A stretch of DNA of 49,058 bases from Tardiphaga sp. (GCF_028290785.1 NZ_JAQGJD010000139.1:1-49058); one strand, 5' to 3'; numbered from the stretch's first letter, positions 15,741 to 26,419 are shown. The notes: generated from the sequence alone by a model not told the origin. Numbers and translations: made by a program.

Positions 15741-17545
15741 ATGAACCATGATCGCGATGCCGGCAAGCGGTTGGCACGGCGCGGTGCGGTTCTGGCCCTG
15801 ATCGCCGCCATCGCCCCGCTCGGCGTCGTCGAGGGGCATGCGCAAAGGATGATGCGCTCGCCCAACCTCAACATGGGCTCACGAATTACGACGTTTTCGC
15901 CGGGCGCGACGGTGCGGATCAATCCGAATGTCGCCGGCGCCGCCCGTGTCGCCGGGCGCGGCCCGGCCATCGGCCGCATCCGAAATATCGCCGGCCGCGG
16001 CCCGACCGTTGCCGGCCGTACCGGGATCAATGCCGTGGGTATCGCGACCGGTCGTGGCGGGCCACGGTCGAGCGGCATCACGGCCAGCCGCACGCCGCCG
16101 CCAAGCCGGGTCGTGCCATCGACGCCGCCCCGCCTTGCGGTGGTGCTGCCGACCATTCCCTATGTGCGTTATTCGTCCAACACCTATCCGGCCTGCGCCT
16201 ATGCCAACCGCGCGGCGTCGGGCGAATGCAAGGACGTGCCGTTCGTCGCCGATCTCGACAACAGTTTTAACGGCCCGCCGCCCCGCAGCCAGAATGCTGG
16301 GGCGGGGCCGCGCCGCGGCGCGCCGGCTGCGCTCAATCAGCGTTACGTCTCCGGCCAGATCGTCGCGGAAATCGACGGCGCGCTCACCGACGCCCAGGCC
16401 GGCGCGCTGGCGCAGCGCTACCGACTGGCGCGGATCGCGGCGCAGGAATTGCCGCTGATCGGCAGCACCCTCACGCTGTTCCGCATCACCGACAATCGCC
16501 CGGTCGAGGCCGTCGCGTTACAAATGCGCGCGGATTCCAGCGTGCGCGCCGTCCAGCCCAACTTCCGCTACGTACTGCAGGACCAGACCACGACGCCAGC
16601 ACTGGGCGAGGGCGATCCCGCGCAATATGCGCTCGCGAAAATGCGGCTGCCGGAAGCCCACAAGCTCGCTTATGGCAGCAACGTCACGGTCGCGGTGATC
16701 GATTCGTGTATCGATGTCGCGCATCCCGAACTGGCCAATGCCATCGCGGGTTCGTTCGACGCGCTGGGCAGCGCCGAAGGTCCGCACGTCCATGGCACCG
16801 GAATCGCCGGCGCAATCGTGTCGCATGCGCGGCTGATGGGCAGCGCGCCGCTTGCGCGCATCCTGGCAATCCGCGCCTTCGGCGTGGCGTCGAGCGGCAC
16901 CGAAAGCACGTCCTTCGTCATCCTCAAGGGTATCGACTACGCGGCGTCGCACGGCGCGCAGGTGATCAATATGAGCTTTGCCGGCCCGCAGGATCCGCTA
17001 GTCGAGCGCGGCATTGCCGCGGCGATGACCGCGGCATCGTGATGGTCGCGGCATCCGGCAATGCGGGGCCGAAATCGCAGCCGCTGTATCCCGCCGCCAA
17101 CCCTAACGTCATCGCGGTGAGCGCTACAGACGCCTATGACCGGTTGTTCGCCGCCTCCAACCGCGGCAGCCATATTGCGGTGTCCGCGCCCGGCGTCGAT
17201 ATTTTCCTGCCAGCGCCGGACCGTAAGTATCAGATGACCTCGGGCACCTCGTTTTCAGCGGCCTATGTCAGTGGGCTCGCGGCGCTGATGATCGAGCGCA
17301 ATCCGCAACTGACGCCGCGTGAGTTGCGCGGGATACTGATGAAGAGCGCGCGCGATCTCGGCGCGCCCGGCCGCGACGATTTGTTCGGCGCCGGCGCAGC
17401 GGATGCCTACGCCGCGGTGTCGGCGGTGCAAATTGGGACGGTCCCGGTGGCCGCAGTGCCGGCGCCTGCTAGCGTTCCGGATCCAGCGCCGGCAACCCGC
17501 GCGGTGGACGCGTCCGCGCCTGAAATCGCTTCCGGGAAGCCATAG
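15741..17545 (+). pseudogene. Exported S8 subtilisin-family serine protease, frameshifted
   Basis: The gene starts with ATG at 15741, six bases after GAGGAG, and a signal peptide (VLALIAAIAPLGVVEGHA). A Gly/Arg/Pro-rich segment (GRGP repeats) and an I9-like prodomain at about 200-278 follow. Catalytic Asp321 is in AVIDSCIDVAHPEL and catalytic His351 in HVHGTGIAGAI. The frame then stops at 17040-17042. The next frame continues directly with GIVMVAASGNAGPKSQ (oxyanion Asn) and SGTSFSAAYVSGLAAL (catalytic Ser codon 17249-17251). One base is missing somewhere in 17021-17030. As read, the product has no Ser and is inactive. A sequencing error is a real alternative. It lies 65 bases after the anti-sigma gene. 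Confidence 0.85.
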
Positions 17546-17942
17546 TCCCGACCGCAAATTTCGAAAAATAATGTCACCGCATTGAACGTTGTCGGAGCTA
17601 CGGCGACTGATGGAGGTGGGAGCGGTTATCCCTCCCCAACGAGGCCGTATCCGGCGCGAGCGCCCATCCACCCCAGCGCCCGATATCGCTTAAACCCGCC
17701 CGGTTGTCCCCCCGGGCGGGTTTTTCGTTAGTCAATTATTAACCATAACCCAGCCATTCTCCCCTGCGGGTTGACTCGTCGGACCGCAATGTTCGCGGGA
17801 GTTTCCGCTGGTATTTGGTGGCATGTGTCCAATTTCGACCACATTCCGCTGGACCCCGGGAACTTCTCCACAGATCATTGCCAAGTACTGGTGATCGATT
17901 CGTTTGTTGTTTTGCGTCCGTTTTCCTCTTGCGGACATTTTC
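17546..17942. other. Gap holding a possible small RNA and a terminator
   Basis: No protein gene was found in these 397 bases. A hairpin GGGAG/CTCCC lies at 17618-17636 with a CCCTCCCC loop side, a type of C/U-rich sequence that could pair with ribosome binding sites. A strong terminator ends the segment at 17725. Together they could be a small RNA of about 140 nucleotides read on the plus strand, or just the 3' end of the protease message. The rest, up to 17942, should hold the promoter of the next gene. Confidence 0.4.
17695..17725 (+). terminator. Rho-independent terminator
   Basis: CCCGCCCGG (17695-17703) pairs perfectly with CCGGGCGGG (17712-17720) around an 8-base loop, followed by TTTTT (17721-17725). 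It is 150 bases after the end of the protease gene and would end the sigma/anti-sigma/protease transcript or a small RNA. Confidence 0.85.
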
Positions 17943-18410
17943 ATGTCACCACACCCCAATGCCGTTACCGGACGCCAGATGGTCGAGCGCTGGGCCGCGC
18001 TTGCCGAAAGCCGGCTGGACTACCTGACCGACCTGTTCGAAAGCGGCCGTTGGCGCCGCTTCCATACCGAAGCCGATTTTCTCGATAACATCCAGGAAGC
18101 CAAGGCCGCGGTCGATCGCTGGCGGGCGATGGCAACCCAGGAAGCCACCTTCGGCAACATGCCAGTGACGTGGTCCTGGCTTGATCGCCCCAATGGCGTG
18201 CCGCCGTATCGGGGCTCCGTCCTGCACGAAGAGCCGCGGTCCGCCGCCGTCGCCAAACCGGTGGCACTGGCGGCGTCGCCGTCGTTGCAGCCGGTCGCCG
18301 TGGCGCCCCACACCCCCGACGTCACGCGCGACGATCTGGACTGGAAGCGCGCGCTCGATCCATTGGTGCTCGGCGAACGGTATCCAATGCTGCGCACAGC
18401 TGCGCTGTAA
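17943..18410 (+). CDS. TIGR03809 family conserved hypothetical protein
   Basis: This 155-residue protein is assigned to TIGR03809 from its N-terminal half, VERWAALAESRLDYLTDLFE then GRWRRFHTEADFLDNI, and from its position next to a TIGR03808 gene. The family is known for occurring beside TIGR03808. The first part is helical with many Trp and Arg; the C-terminal part is Ala/Pro-rich, ending in LDWKRALDPLVLGERYPML. The start is placed at the ATG 17943; the frame is open to 17904 with no better start. No ribosome site stands out. There is no signal peptide, so it is probably cytoplasmic. It is convergent with its partner gene, so they are not co-transcribed. The function is unknown. Confidence 0.75.
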   Translation: MSPHPNAVTGRQMVERWAALAESRLDYLTDLFESGRWRRFHTEADFLDNIQEAKAAVDRWRAMATQEATFGNMPVTWSWLDRPNGVPPYRGSVLHEEPRSAAVAKPVALAASPSLQPVAVAPHTPDVTRDDLDWKRALDPLVLGERYPMLRTAAL

Positions 18411-18421
18411 TCGGTAGCTTT

Positions 18422-18490
18422 CTCGTCCCGGACGCGGTGCGGCATTCTCAGGCGATGCAGTTGCTTGCCGTGTGCCGCTCCGAACGGGGC
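18422..18490. repeat. Partial intergenic repeat, CCCGGACGCG family
   Basis: TCTCGTCCCGGACGCGGTGC at the left end matches the arms of the elements at 6929, 30779 and 33621. The right arm is less clear (GTGTGCCGCTCCGAACGGGG), so this is a degenerate copy. It lies between the convergent TIGR03809 and TIGR03808 genes. Confidence 0.45.
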
Positions 18491-18495
18491 AAGGA

Positions 18496-19866
18496 TCAAC
18501 GCACTACATTCCCCGACATCGCCACCTGCTGATAGCGCTGCGCGCCCTCGGCAGTGAGGTCGGGCGTCACCGGCCTGGCGTGATCCAGCCCGACCACGGC
18601 CCCGCGCGGCGTGCCGGAGATCATGTTATTGCTGACCAGCGCCGTGCCCGCGCCGGGCATCACCGAGACGCCGATACCGATGAAGGTGTTGCGGACGACG
18701 TTGCCGGTGATGGCGACATCGCGCAGATACCTGCCCCAACCGGCGATGATGCCGAACGACGGGGCATTCTCGATGACGTTGCCGGTCACCGCCACATCCG
18801 CCTCAATATAGATGCCGACGCCGGCGTCGTCGTCCGGCACGGTGCCGATCGGTCGCTTCGGCAGCAAGTTGCGGATGATGTTTCCTTGCACCACAGCGAT
18901 GCGGCCGCCCTCGTTGAAATTGCAGACGGAGACGCCGACCGCAGCGCCATCGACGGTGTTGTTGGCGATCACCGCGGCCTCGAAAGCGAACTCCGAATAC
19001 AGCGCGACTTCGCGTACGTTACTGACGCTGTTGCCGGTGATATGGATGTTCGATGCCGAGTTGCCGCGTACGGCGGAATAGTCGCAATCGCGGATGCGGT
19101 TGCCGGACACGATCACATTGCCGGCGCGAAACGCGTTGATGGCGTTGCCGTACTGGCCGGAGCCGCCGGGGCCGGCCTTGATATCCTCAATGCGGTTGTC
19201 TATGACTTGCGTACCGTCGTCGCCGATCGCGGTGCGCAGAATCTCGATGCCGTTGCTGCGGGTGCCGGAAATCGTGTTCTGAGATACCACGAGACCTTGG
19301 GCGTCGAACGAGACGATAGCGGTGCTCGCGATGTTCGACAGCGTGTTGCCGGAGATCGCGCCGGCGGCGTTCTCCAGCCAGATGCCGTTATTGCCGCTGC
19401 CGGTGATGGTGCAGTCGGTGATGCGGAGATCGCGGCCCTGCAGGCAATGGATCAACCCGCGCCGCGTCGGCAGTTTGATCGTGCCGCCGTCCAGCGTCAG
19501 CCCGCTGAGGCCGATATGATCGGCGCCTTCACCTGAGAGTAGCGACGCGCCGCCGCTGAAAATCAATGTAGTCGCGCCGCGCACACCGACCAGTTGCGTG
19601 CCGCTCGATAGTTTGAGCAGGCCGGTGCGGTAGTTGCCGGGCGGCAGTGCCAGCGAGGTCTGGGTCCGCGCGGCATCGTCGATGGCGCGCTGCAGGGCAC
19701 GTGTCTGGTCGTCAGGGCTGTTAGGGCGCACGCCGTAGTGGGTGATATCGCGACCGAGCGTCGAGGTCAGCGGCGCCGCACGGGCGAGATCAGCGGAGAC
19801 GGCAACGGCGCCTGCGGCCAGACCGGCGGCAGAGAAGTGGAGCAGGTGGCGGCGATGGACGTCCAT
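18496..19866 (-). CDS. TIGR03808 family Tat-exported beta-helix repeat protein
   Basis: This 456-residue protein begins MDVHRRHLLHFSAAGLAAGA, with an RR-containing Tat-type signal and a likely cut near ADLARA. The body is made of short repeats with the consensus G-N-x-I/V-x-x, such as VIVSGNRIRDC, IHITGNSVSNV and VAITGNVVRNT, typical of a right-handed parallel beta-helix. DITHYGVRPNSPDDQTRALQ at the mature N-terminus resembles pectate-lyase-like proteins. The Tat signal implies that it crosses the membrane folded. ATG 19866 is chosen because GGGAG lies eight bases upstream. No catalytic site was identified. A role in polysaccharide binding or modification is inferred. The TIGR03809 partner is encoded next door. 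Confidence 0.88.
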   Translation of the reverse strand: MDVHRRHLLHFSAAGLAAGAVAVSADLARAAPLTSTLGRDITHYGVRPNSPDDQTRALQRAIDDAARTQTSLALPPGNYRTGLLKLSSGTQLVGVRGATTLIFSGGASLLSGEGADHIGLSGLTLDGGTIKLPTRRGLIHCLQGRDLRITDCTITGSGNNGIWLENAAGAISGNTLSNIASTAIVSFDAQGLVVSQNTISGTRSNGIEILRTAIGDDGTQVIDNRIEDIKAGPGGSGQYGNAINAFRAGNVIVSGNRIRDCDYSAVRGNSASNIHITGNSVSNVREVALYSEFAFEAAVIANNTVDGAAVGVSVCNFNEGGRIAVVQGNIIRNLLPKRPIGTVPDDDAGVGIYIEADVAVTGNVIENAPSFGIIAGWGRYLRDVAITGNVVRNTFIGIGVSVMPGAGTALVSNNMISGTPRGAVVGLDHARPVTPDLTAEGAQRYQQVAMSGNVVR

Positions 19867-19984
19867 GGTTGCGTCTCCCGGCGATGTGCGCAGAGTGGCG
19901 TAACCCAAAATGGCGCATGCGCGGTGGACAGGCGAGGCGCAACGATGGCGATTGTAGCGGTAGGGTTAATCAGGCGGCGGCTCT

Positions 19985-20248
19985 CTAGGCGTGCTTGCCC
20001 TTCAGCAACTGCTGGAACTCCTCTTCAGCGCGGGCATCGCGCTCGTTCTTCTCCGGGCACTCGCCGGGCTCCGGCTGGCAAGGGCGAATCTCGTAGTCGT
20101 TGTCGAGCAGGCGGCGCGGTTCAGGCCTGGCGTTTTTGGCTTCGACATCGGTAACCAGCCCGCTGTCGGCAGCGAGCTTCCAGACGTCGGCTTCGGTCGG
20201 GTAGGTCTTGCTCAGTTTCGCATCTTCACAGAATAGCGCGTAGGGCAT
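19985..20248 (-). CDS. Small conserved-looking hypothetical protein
   Basis: This 87-residue protein has no recognised domain. The first half (MPYALFCEDAKLSKTYPTEA, then VWKLAADSGLV) looks like a compact domain; the second half is charged, with three cysteines in total. The C-terminus ERDARAEEEFQQLLKGKH is a charged helix. GGAG lies seven bases before the ATG, which supports expression. It has no signal peptide. It stands alone between the beta-helix protein gene and an efflux pump gene. Confidence 0.6.
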   Translation of the reverse strand: MPYALFCEDAKLSKTYPTEADVWKLAADSGLVTDVEAKNARPEPRRLLDNDYEIRPCQPEPGECPEKNERDARAEEEFQQLLKGKHA

Positions 20249-20345
20249 CGGATCGCTCCGGTAAGAATGTCTAACGTGTGAAGGGGCGCCGGGTTCGGCG
20301 TATCCCCGAAAAGCGCGGCTGCCCCGCAGGCAACGCCGCGATGGA

Positions 20346-21593
20346 TCAGCTCACCATCCTGTGAGGCGTGAAAAGACGGCCCTTTTCCACGACCGCGACG
20401 ACGCAGAGCGCCGCGAGCGTGCAGAGGAAAAAGCCGGTGGCAAACGGCAGCAGGGTGCCGTCGTAGTCCTGCCCGATCATGTAACCAATACCGATGCCGA
20501 GCAGGGTGGTGATGGTGCCGTACAGCGACGATGCGGTACCGGCAATGTGGCCCTGCGGCTCCATCGCAAGGGCCGTGAAATTCGCGAACACCAGGCCGAA
20601 GGCAAACATCATCAGTGCCGACAGTGTCATAAACACCGGTAGCGTCAGCACGTCGAGCTCCACTGCCGCCAGCATCAGCGCGGCGATGGCGACATAACCG
20701 ATCAGCGCGCCATGCGAGATCACGCGCATGCCGAGGCGACCGACGAAGCGCGAATTCAGGAAGCCGGCGAGTGCAACGCCGATGGCGATGCCGGCGAAGG
20801 CCAGCGGAAAATAATGCCCGAGATGGAATATCTCGGTGAACACCTGCTGCGCCGTGAACACGAACCCGAACAGCGTACCGATCACGCCGCCGGCGGCCAG
20901 CGCGTAGCCCAGCGTCTGCCGGTTGGTCACGGTCTGGCGATAGGCGTCGAGCACGTCGCCGATCGCCAGCGACTTGCGCTCAGACAGCGGCAGCGTTTCA
21001 GGCAACCGGAAGGCGCTCCAGATCAACGCCAGCATGCCATAGACCGTCAGCACGACGAACACGCCGCGCCACTGCGCCATCAGCATGATGGCCTGGCCGA
21101 TCGACGGCGCGACGACCGGCACGGCGATGAAGACCATCATCACCAGCGACATGACGCTGGCCATGCGGCGGCCGGCGTAGCAGTCGCGCACGATCGAGGT
21201 GGCGATGACCCGGGTCGCCGAGGTGCCGAGGCCCTGAAGCGCGCGCGCCAGCAACAGCGTTTCGAACGACGGCGCCACGATCGCCAGCAGGCTGGCGGCG
21301 CAATACACGGCCATGCCGATCAGCAGCACCGGCCGCCGGCCGAAGCGGTCCGAGAGCGGGCCGATCACGAACTGGCCGAGGCCGAAACCCAGCAGAAAGG
21401 TCGACAGCACGGTCTGCAGCCGGTTGGCATCGCCAATCTTGAAGGCGACGCCAATGTCCGGCAGCGAGGGCAGCATGATGTCCATCGCGAGCGGGTTCAG
21501 CGCCATGATCGAGGCGATCACCAGCACGAATTCCGGGAACTTCATCGGTCGGTGGGCCGATGAGATCCAAACGTCGGCATTGATATCGGTCAC
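20346..21593 (-). CDS. MFS drug efflux transporter, Bcr/CflA type
   Basis: This 415-residue inner-membrane protein has about twelve transmembrane helices and belongs to the Bcr/CflA (DHA1) group of proton-driven exporters. Evidence includes MALNPLAMDIMLPSLPDIG in helix 1, motif A as GPLSDRFGRRPVLL in the loop after helix 2, and ALQGLGTSATRVIATSIVRD in the helix 4 region. The start is GTG at 21593 with AAGGA about seven bases upstream; a later Met17 is possible. It is a single-gene unit. Bcr/CflA proteins export bicyclomycin, chloramphenicol or sulfonamide-like compounds; the substrate here is not known. Confidence 0.9.
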   Translation of the reverse strand: MTDINADVWISSAHRPMKFPEFVLVIASIMALNPLAMDIMLPSLPDIGVAFKIGDANRLQTVLSTFLLGFGLGQFVIGPLSDRFGRRPVLLIGMAVYCAASLLAIVAPSFETLLLARALQGLGTSATRVIATSIVRDCYAGRRMASVMSLVMMVFIAVPVVAPSIGQAIMLMAQWRGVFVVLTVYGMLALIWSAFRLPETLPLSERKSLAIGDVLDAYRQTVTNRQTLGYALAAGGVIGTLFGFVFTAQQVFTEIFHLGHYFPLAFAGIAIGVALAGFLNSRFVGRLGMRVISHGALIGYVAIAALMLAAVELDVLTLPVFMTLSALMMFAFGLVFANFTALAMEPQGHIAGTASSLYGTITTLLGIGIGYMIGQDYDGTLLPFATGFFLCTLAALCVVAVVEKGRLFTPHRMVS

Positions 21594-21752
21594 GAAACCA
21601 TCCTTGAAAACTCGCGGCAGTTAGGATGTCCATGCTGCGGTGCACAAGCGGATTTTCGGCATGGCTGCGTCGCAGGAGGGAAATGCCAGTCCGGACTTGA
21701 TGAAAATGGAACCGGCCAACGGGTTAGTGGGCGGTGCCGGGGTAGCGCGGGG

Positions 21753-22400
21753 TCAGCCGTTGGAAGCTTCGCGCAGTTTGGCCCGGGCCAGCCGGACCGT
21801 CTCCAGCAACAGCGCCTCGCCGGCATCGACCAACTGCTCCAGCGTCATCCGCTTTGAGGCGGGGTCGCGCGCCAGCAGCGGGACATGCACGAATGAGGCG
21901 ACGCAGGGACCGCCCGGCCGGCCGACGGCCTCGATGCCGCGCCAACTGAGATAGTTGCACAGATAGCTGCCGGCGTTGCGCGAGAGCCTTGCATCGATGC
22001 CGGTGCCGAGCGCGGCGCGCAGCAGGCGTGCGGTGTGCGGGCCGAAACGCCGCGAGTCGGAGCCCGGCGCAATCGAAGCTTGCCGCACCCGGGTATGATC
22101 GGCATCGGGCCACAGCATGGTGACGGCATTGCGGGCGCGGGTCTCGATCCGGACGAACGGCGTGCGCGAGGCCAGTCCGAACATCAGCAGTGCGTGCGGC
22201 CGGTGCTGCGCGAGCAGCCGCGGCAGTTCGCGATCCACGGCGGTGTATGTGACAGGGAAGATGTGCGCGATGCGCTCGACCTCGGCAAAGGCCGGGCGGC
22301 GCAGTTTCTCCAGCCGCGCCACCAGCGGCTGCGTCGGATTCACCGGCGCGCCCGGAAACGGACCGAAGCCGGTGATGAGGATGCGAAGCGGCTCGATCAT
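21753..22400 (-). CDS. pcp: Pyroglutamyl-peptidase I (peptidase C15)
   Basis: This 215-residue cysteine peptidase removes N-terminal pyroglutamate from peptides. The start has ILITGFGPFPGAPVNPTQ, as in the C15 family. The catalytic triad is visible: Glu86 in RIETRARN, Cys148 in NAGSYLCNYLSW and His172 in ASFVHVPL. Length matches the family (about 205-220). The gene begins one base after the meaB stop, so it is probably the last gene of the methylmalonyl-CoA mutase operon, although no pathway link is known. The enzyme acts in the cytoplasm. Confidence 0.9.
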   Translation of the reverse strand: MIEPLRILITGFGPFPGAPVNPTQPLVARLEKLRRPAFAEVERIAHIFPVTYTAVDRELPRLLAQHRPHALLMFGLASRTPFVRIETRARNAVTMLWPDADHTRVRQASIAPGSDSRRFGPHTARLLRAALGTGIDARLSRNAGSYLCNYLSWRGIEAVGRPGGPCVASFVHVPLLARDPASKRMTLEQLVDAGEALLLETVRLARAKLREASNG

Positions 22401-22401
22401 C

Positions 22402-23421
22402 TCACTCCTTCAGCAAGGAGGCGATCTGCTCCGCGGCCACGGACGGCGTGAGGCGGGCGTCGGCAACGTCTTTCTCGATCAGCTTCACTTTCGCGCGAGT
22501 CGCAGGATCGGCGCGCAGCCGCGCCATCAGCCGCTGTTCCAGCATGGTCCACATCCACTTGACCTGCTGCTCCCTGCGGCGCTGGGCGAAATCGCCGGAG
22601 GCCTTCATGGCCGTGCGGTGATCGAGGATTTTCTGCCACAGCTCCTCGATGCCGGTGTTGGCGAGCGCGGAATAGGTGACCACCGGGGGATGCCAGTGCT
22701 CGCTCCGCGGCGTCAGGATATGCAGCGCGCCGCGATAGTCGCCGGCAGTGATATTGGCACGGGCGAGATTGTCGCCATCGGCCTTGTTGATGGCGATCAT
22801 GTCGGCGAGTTCGATCAGGCCCTTCTTGATGCCCTGCAATTCGTCGCCACCGCCGGGCAGCATCAAAGCGAGAAAGAAGTCGGTCATGTCGCAGACCGCG
22901 GTCTCGGACTGGCCGATACCGACGGTCTCCACCAATACCACGTCGAAGCCGGCGGCTTCGCACAACAACATCGCCTCGCGCGTCTTCGCCGCAACGCCGC
23001 CGAGCGTGCCCGATGCCGGCGACGGGCGGATAAAGGCATTGTCCTCAGCCGACAGCAGCGCCATCCGTGTCTTGTCGCCGAGGATCGAGCCACCGGTGCG
23101 CGCCGACGACGGATCGACCGCCAGCACCGCGACCTTATGGCCCTGTTGGATCAGATACGTCCCGAGCACGTCGATGGTGGTCGACTTGCCGACGCCGGGC
23201 GAGCCGGTGATGCCGACGCGCATGGCGCGGCCGGTGTCCGGCAGCAGCAATTGCACCAGCTCGCGCGCCGCCGCCTGATGATCGGCGCGGCGGCTCTCCA
23301 CCAGCGTGATCGCACGCGCCAGCGCGGCGCGCGAGCCGGCGCGGGTGGAGGCGGCGAGGGCGGGGATATCAAACGAGATGCGCGCTTTCGTTGAGGACTT
23401 TGGCATGTCTGACAGCGTCAT
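22402..23421 (-). CDS. meaB: MeaB GTPase, methylmalonyl-CoA mutase chaperone
   Basis: This 339-residue G3E-type GTPase loads and protects the adenosylcobalamin cofactor of methylmalonyl-CoA mutase. The P-loop GSPGVGKSTT is followed by the switch-type stretch AVDPSSARTGGSILGDKTRM and the VETVGIGQSE motif. NKAD is the base-specificity motif. It is the homologue once called ArgK. The first ATG overlaps the HepT-like stop by 4 bases (ATGA), which argues for coupled translation; Met6 is an alternative. It is encoded with both mutase subunits, two genes upstream of it being the MntA/HepT-like pair. Confidence 0.95.
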   Translation of the reverse strand: MTLSDMPKSSTKARISFDIPALAASTRAGSRAALARAITLVESRRADHQAAARELVQLLLPDTGRAMRVGITGSPGVGKSTTIDVLGTYLIQQGHKVAVLAVDPSSARTGGSILGDKTRMALLSAEDNAFIRPSPASGTLGGVAAKTREAMLLCEAAGFDVVLVETVGIGQSETAVCDMTDFFLALMLPGGGDELQGIKKGLIELADMIAINKADGDNLARANITAGDYRGALHILTPRSEHWHPPVVTYSALANTGIEELWQKILDHRTAMKASGDFAQRRREQQVKWMWTMLEQRLMARLRADPATRAKVKLIEKDVADARLTPSVAAEQIASLLKE

Positions 23422-23762
23422 TGGCCGCCTTCACGGATGCGCTGTTCGACGAAGGCTTTTAAAGGGGGAATGTCACTCTGAACGATCTTCCATAACTCTT
23501 CTGCATTGGTCGAATGATAGGCGTGACGCAAGAGGTTGGCGAAATTGTTCATCGCGCGCCAGTTGATGTGTGGCGCCGATTGTTTGACGCTGTCCGGTAA
23601 TTTCAAAGCGGCTTCGCAGGCGATGCCGAGCAGGCGCTCGGTCGCGAGATAGCGCATGTCGTCCGAAACGAATTCTTCGAAGCTGCGACCTTCGACAAAA
23701 ATCCCGATCTTGGTCGCCGATCGAAGGATATCCTGAAACCGGTCTTCCACCGAGGGCGGCAT
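23418..23762 (-). CDS. HepT-like (DUF86) protein with altered RNase motif
   Basis: This 114-residue all-alpha HEPN protein matches DUF86/HepT, an RNA-cleaving toxin, in MPPSVEDRFQDILRSATK and in APHINWRAMNNFANLLRHAY. The family motif is R-x4-6-H-x-Y. Here His80 and Tyr82 are kept, but the Arg five residues before the His is Ala75. Arg79 is next to the His and may or may not replace it. In known systems MntA adds AMP to the Tyr to silence HepT. The start follows directly on the MntA-like stop, and its end overlaps meaB. It may be inactive or reused as a regulator, which is inferred. Confidence 0.8.
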   Translation of the reverse strand: MPPSVEDRFQDILRSATKIGIFVEGRSFEEFVSDDMRYLATERLLGIACEAALKLPDSVKQSAPHINWRAMNNFANLLRHAYHSTNAEELWKIVQSDIPPLKAFVEQRIREGGQ

Positions 23763-24080
23763 TCAGAACACCTCGATCAGATCGTCGGCCATGCGTTCCT
23801 TGATGCGCGGCGTCAACTCGGTCGGATACATGAGGTGAGGCCAAACTCCGGTTGAGTCCTCGATGATATTCATGACCTTGGACCAATCGAACCGTCGCGT
23901 GCCGTCGCTGCGGTCGAATGTCTCGATCAGAATATCCAGATCGCTGTCCGCCCGCGCATCTCCGCGCGCCCGCGAGCCGAACACCGCCAGTCGCGTGACA
24001 CCCTCAGCCTTGATCGCAGGGGCAAGCTCGCGCAGCTTGGCGAGGATGGTGTCCAGGGAGATGTCGGCGACGTCGGTCAT
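23763..24080 (-). CDS. MntA-like minimal nucleotidyltransferase
   Basis: This 105-residue protein has the minimal nucleotidyltransferase signature GS-x10-D-x-D: Gly35, Ser36, Asp47 and Asp49 in FGSRARGDARADSDLDILIE. MntA proteins use it to AMPylate and silence HepT. The third acidic residue, usually in a VDLV-like strand, is replaced by PHLM here (GVWPHLMYPTEL), so activity is uncertain. It starts 35 bases after the mutase large-subunit stop and its stop touches the HepT-like start. The pair is thus inside the mutase operon rather than a separate island. Confidence 0.8.
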   Translation of the reverse strand: MTDVADISLDTILAKLRELAPAIKAEGVTRLAVFGSRARGDARADSDLDILIETFDRSDGTRRFDWSKVMNIIEDSTGVWPHLMYPTELTPRIKERMADDLIEVF

Positions 24081-24115
24081 GGCGGTAGACTAGCACAATC
24101 GGCGAGGAAGCGCAG

Positions 24116-26272
<2,157 letters not shown>

Positions 26273-26287
26273 GTCATTGGCCTTTGC

Positions 26288-26395
26288 CGTCATGGCCGGG
26301 TTTGTCCCGGCCATCCACGCCTTGCTGCACGAAGAACGTGGATGCCCGGGACGTCAGTTGCGAAGCTTCGCTTCGCGCCTTCGCCCGGGCATGAC
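26288..26395. repeat. Palindromic repeat inside the mutase operon
   Basis: The outer arms CGTCATGGCCGGG and the mirror CCCGGGCATGACG enclose two inner palindromes, GGCCGGGTTTGTCCCGGCC and CGAAGCTTCG. It fills the 147-base gap between the Gfa-like gene and the mutase large-subunit gene. The element may weaken read-through between them, or be an RNA-stability element. Confidence 0.65.
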
Positions 26396-26419
26396 GTGGT
26401 GTGGTTTGCGCTTCAGTCA

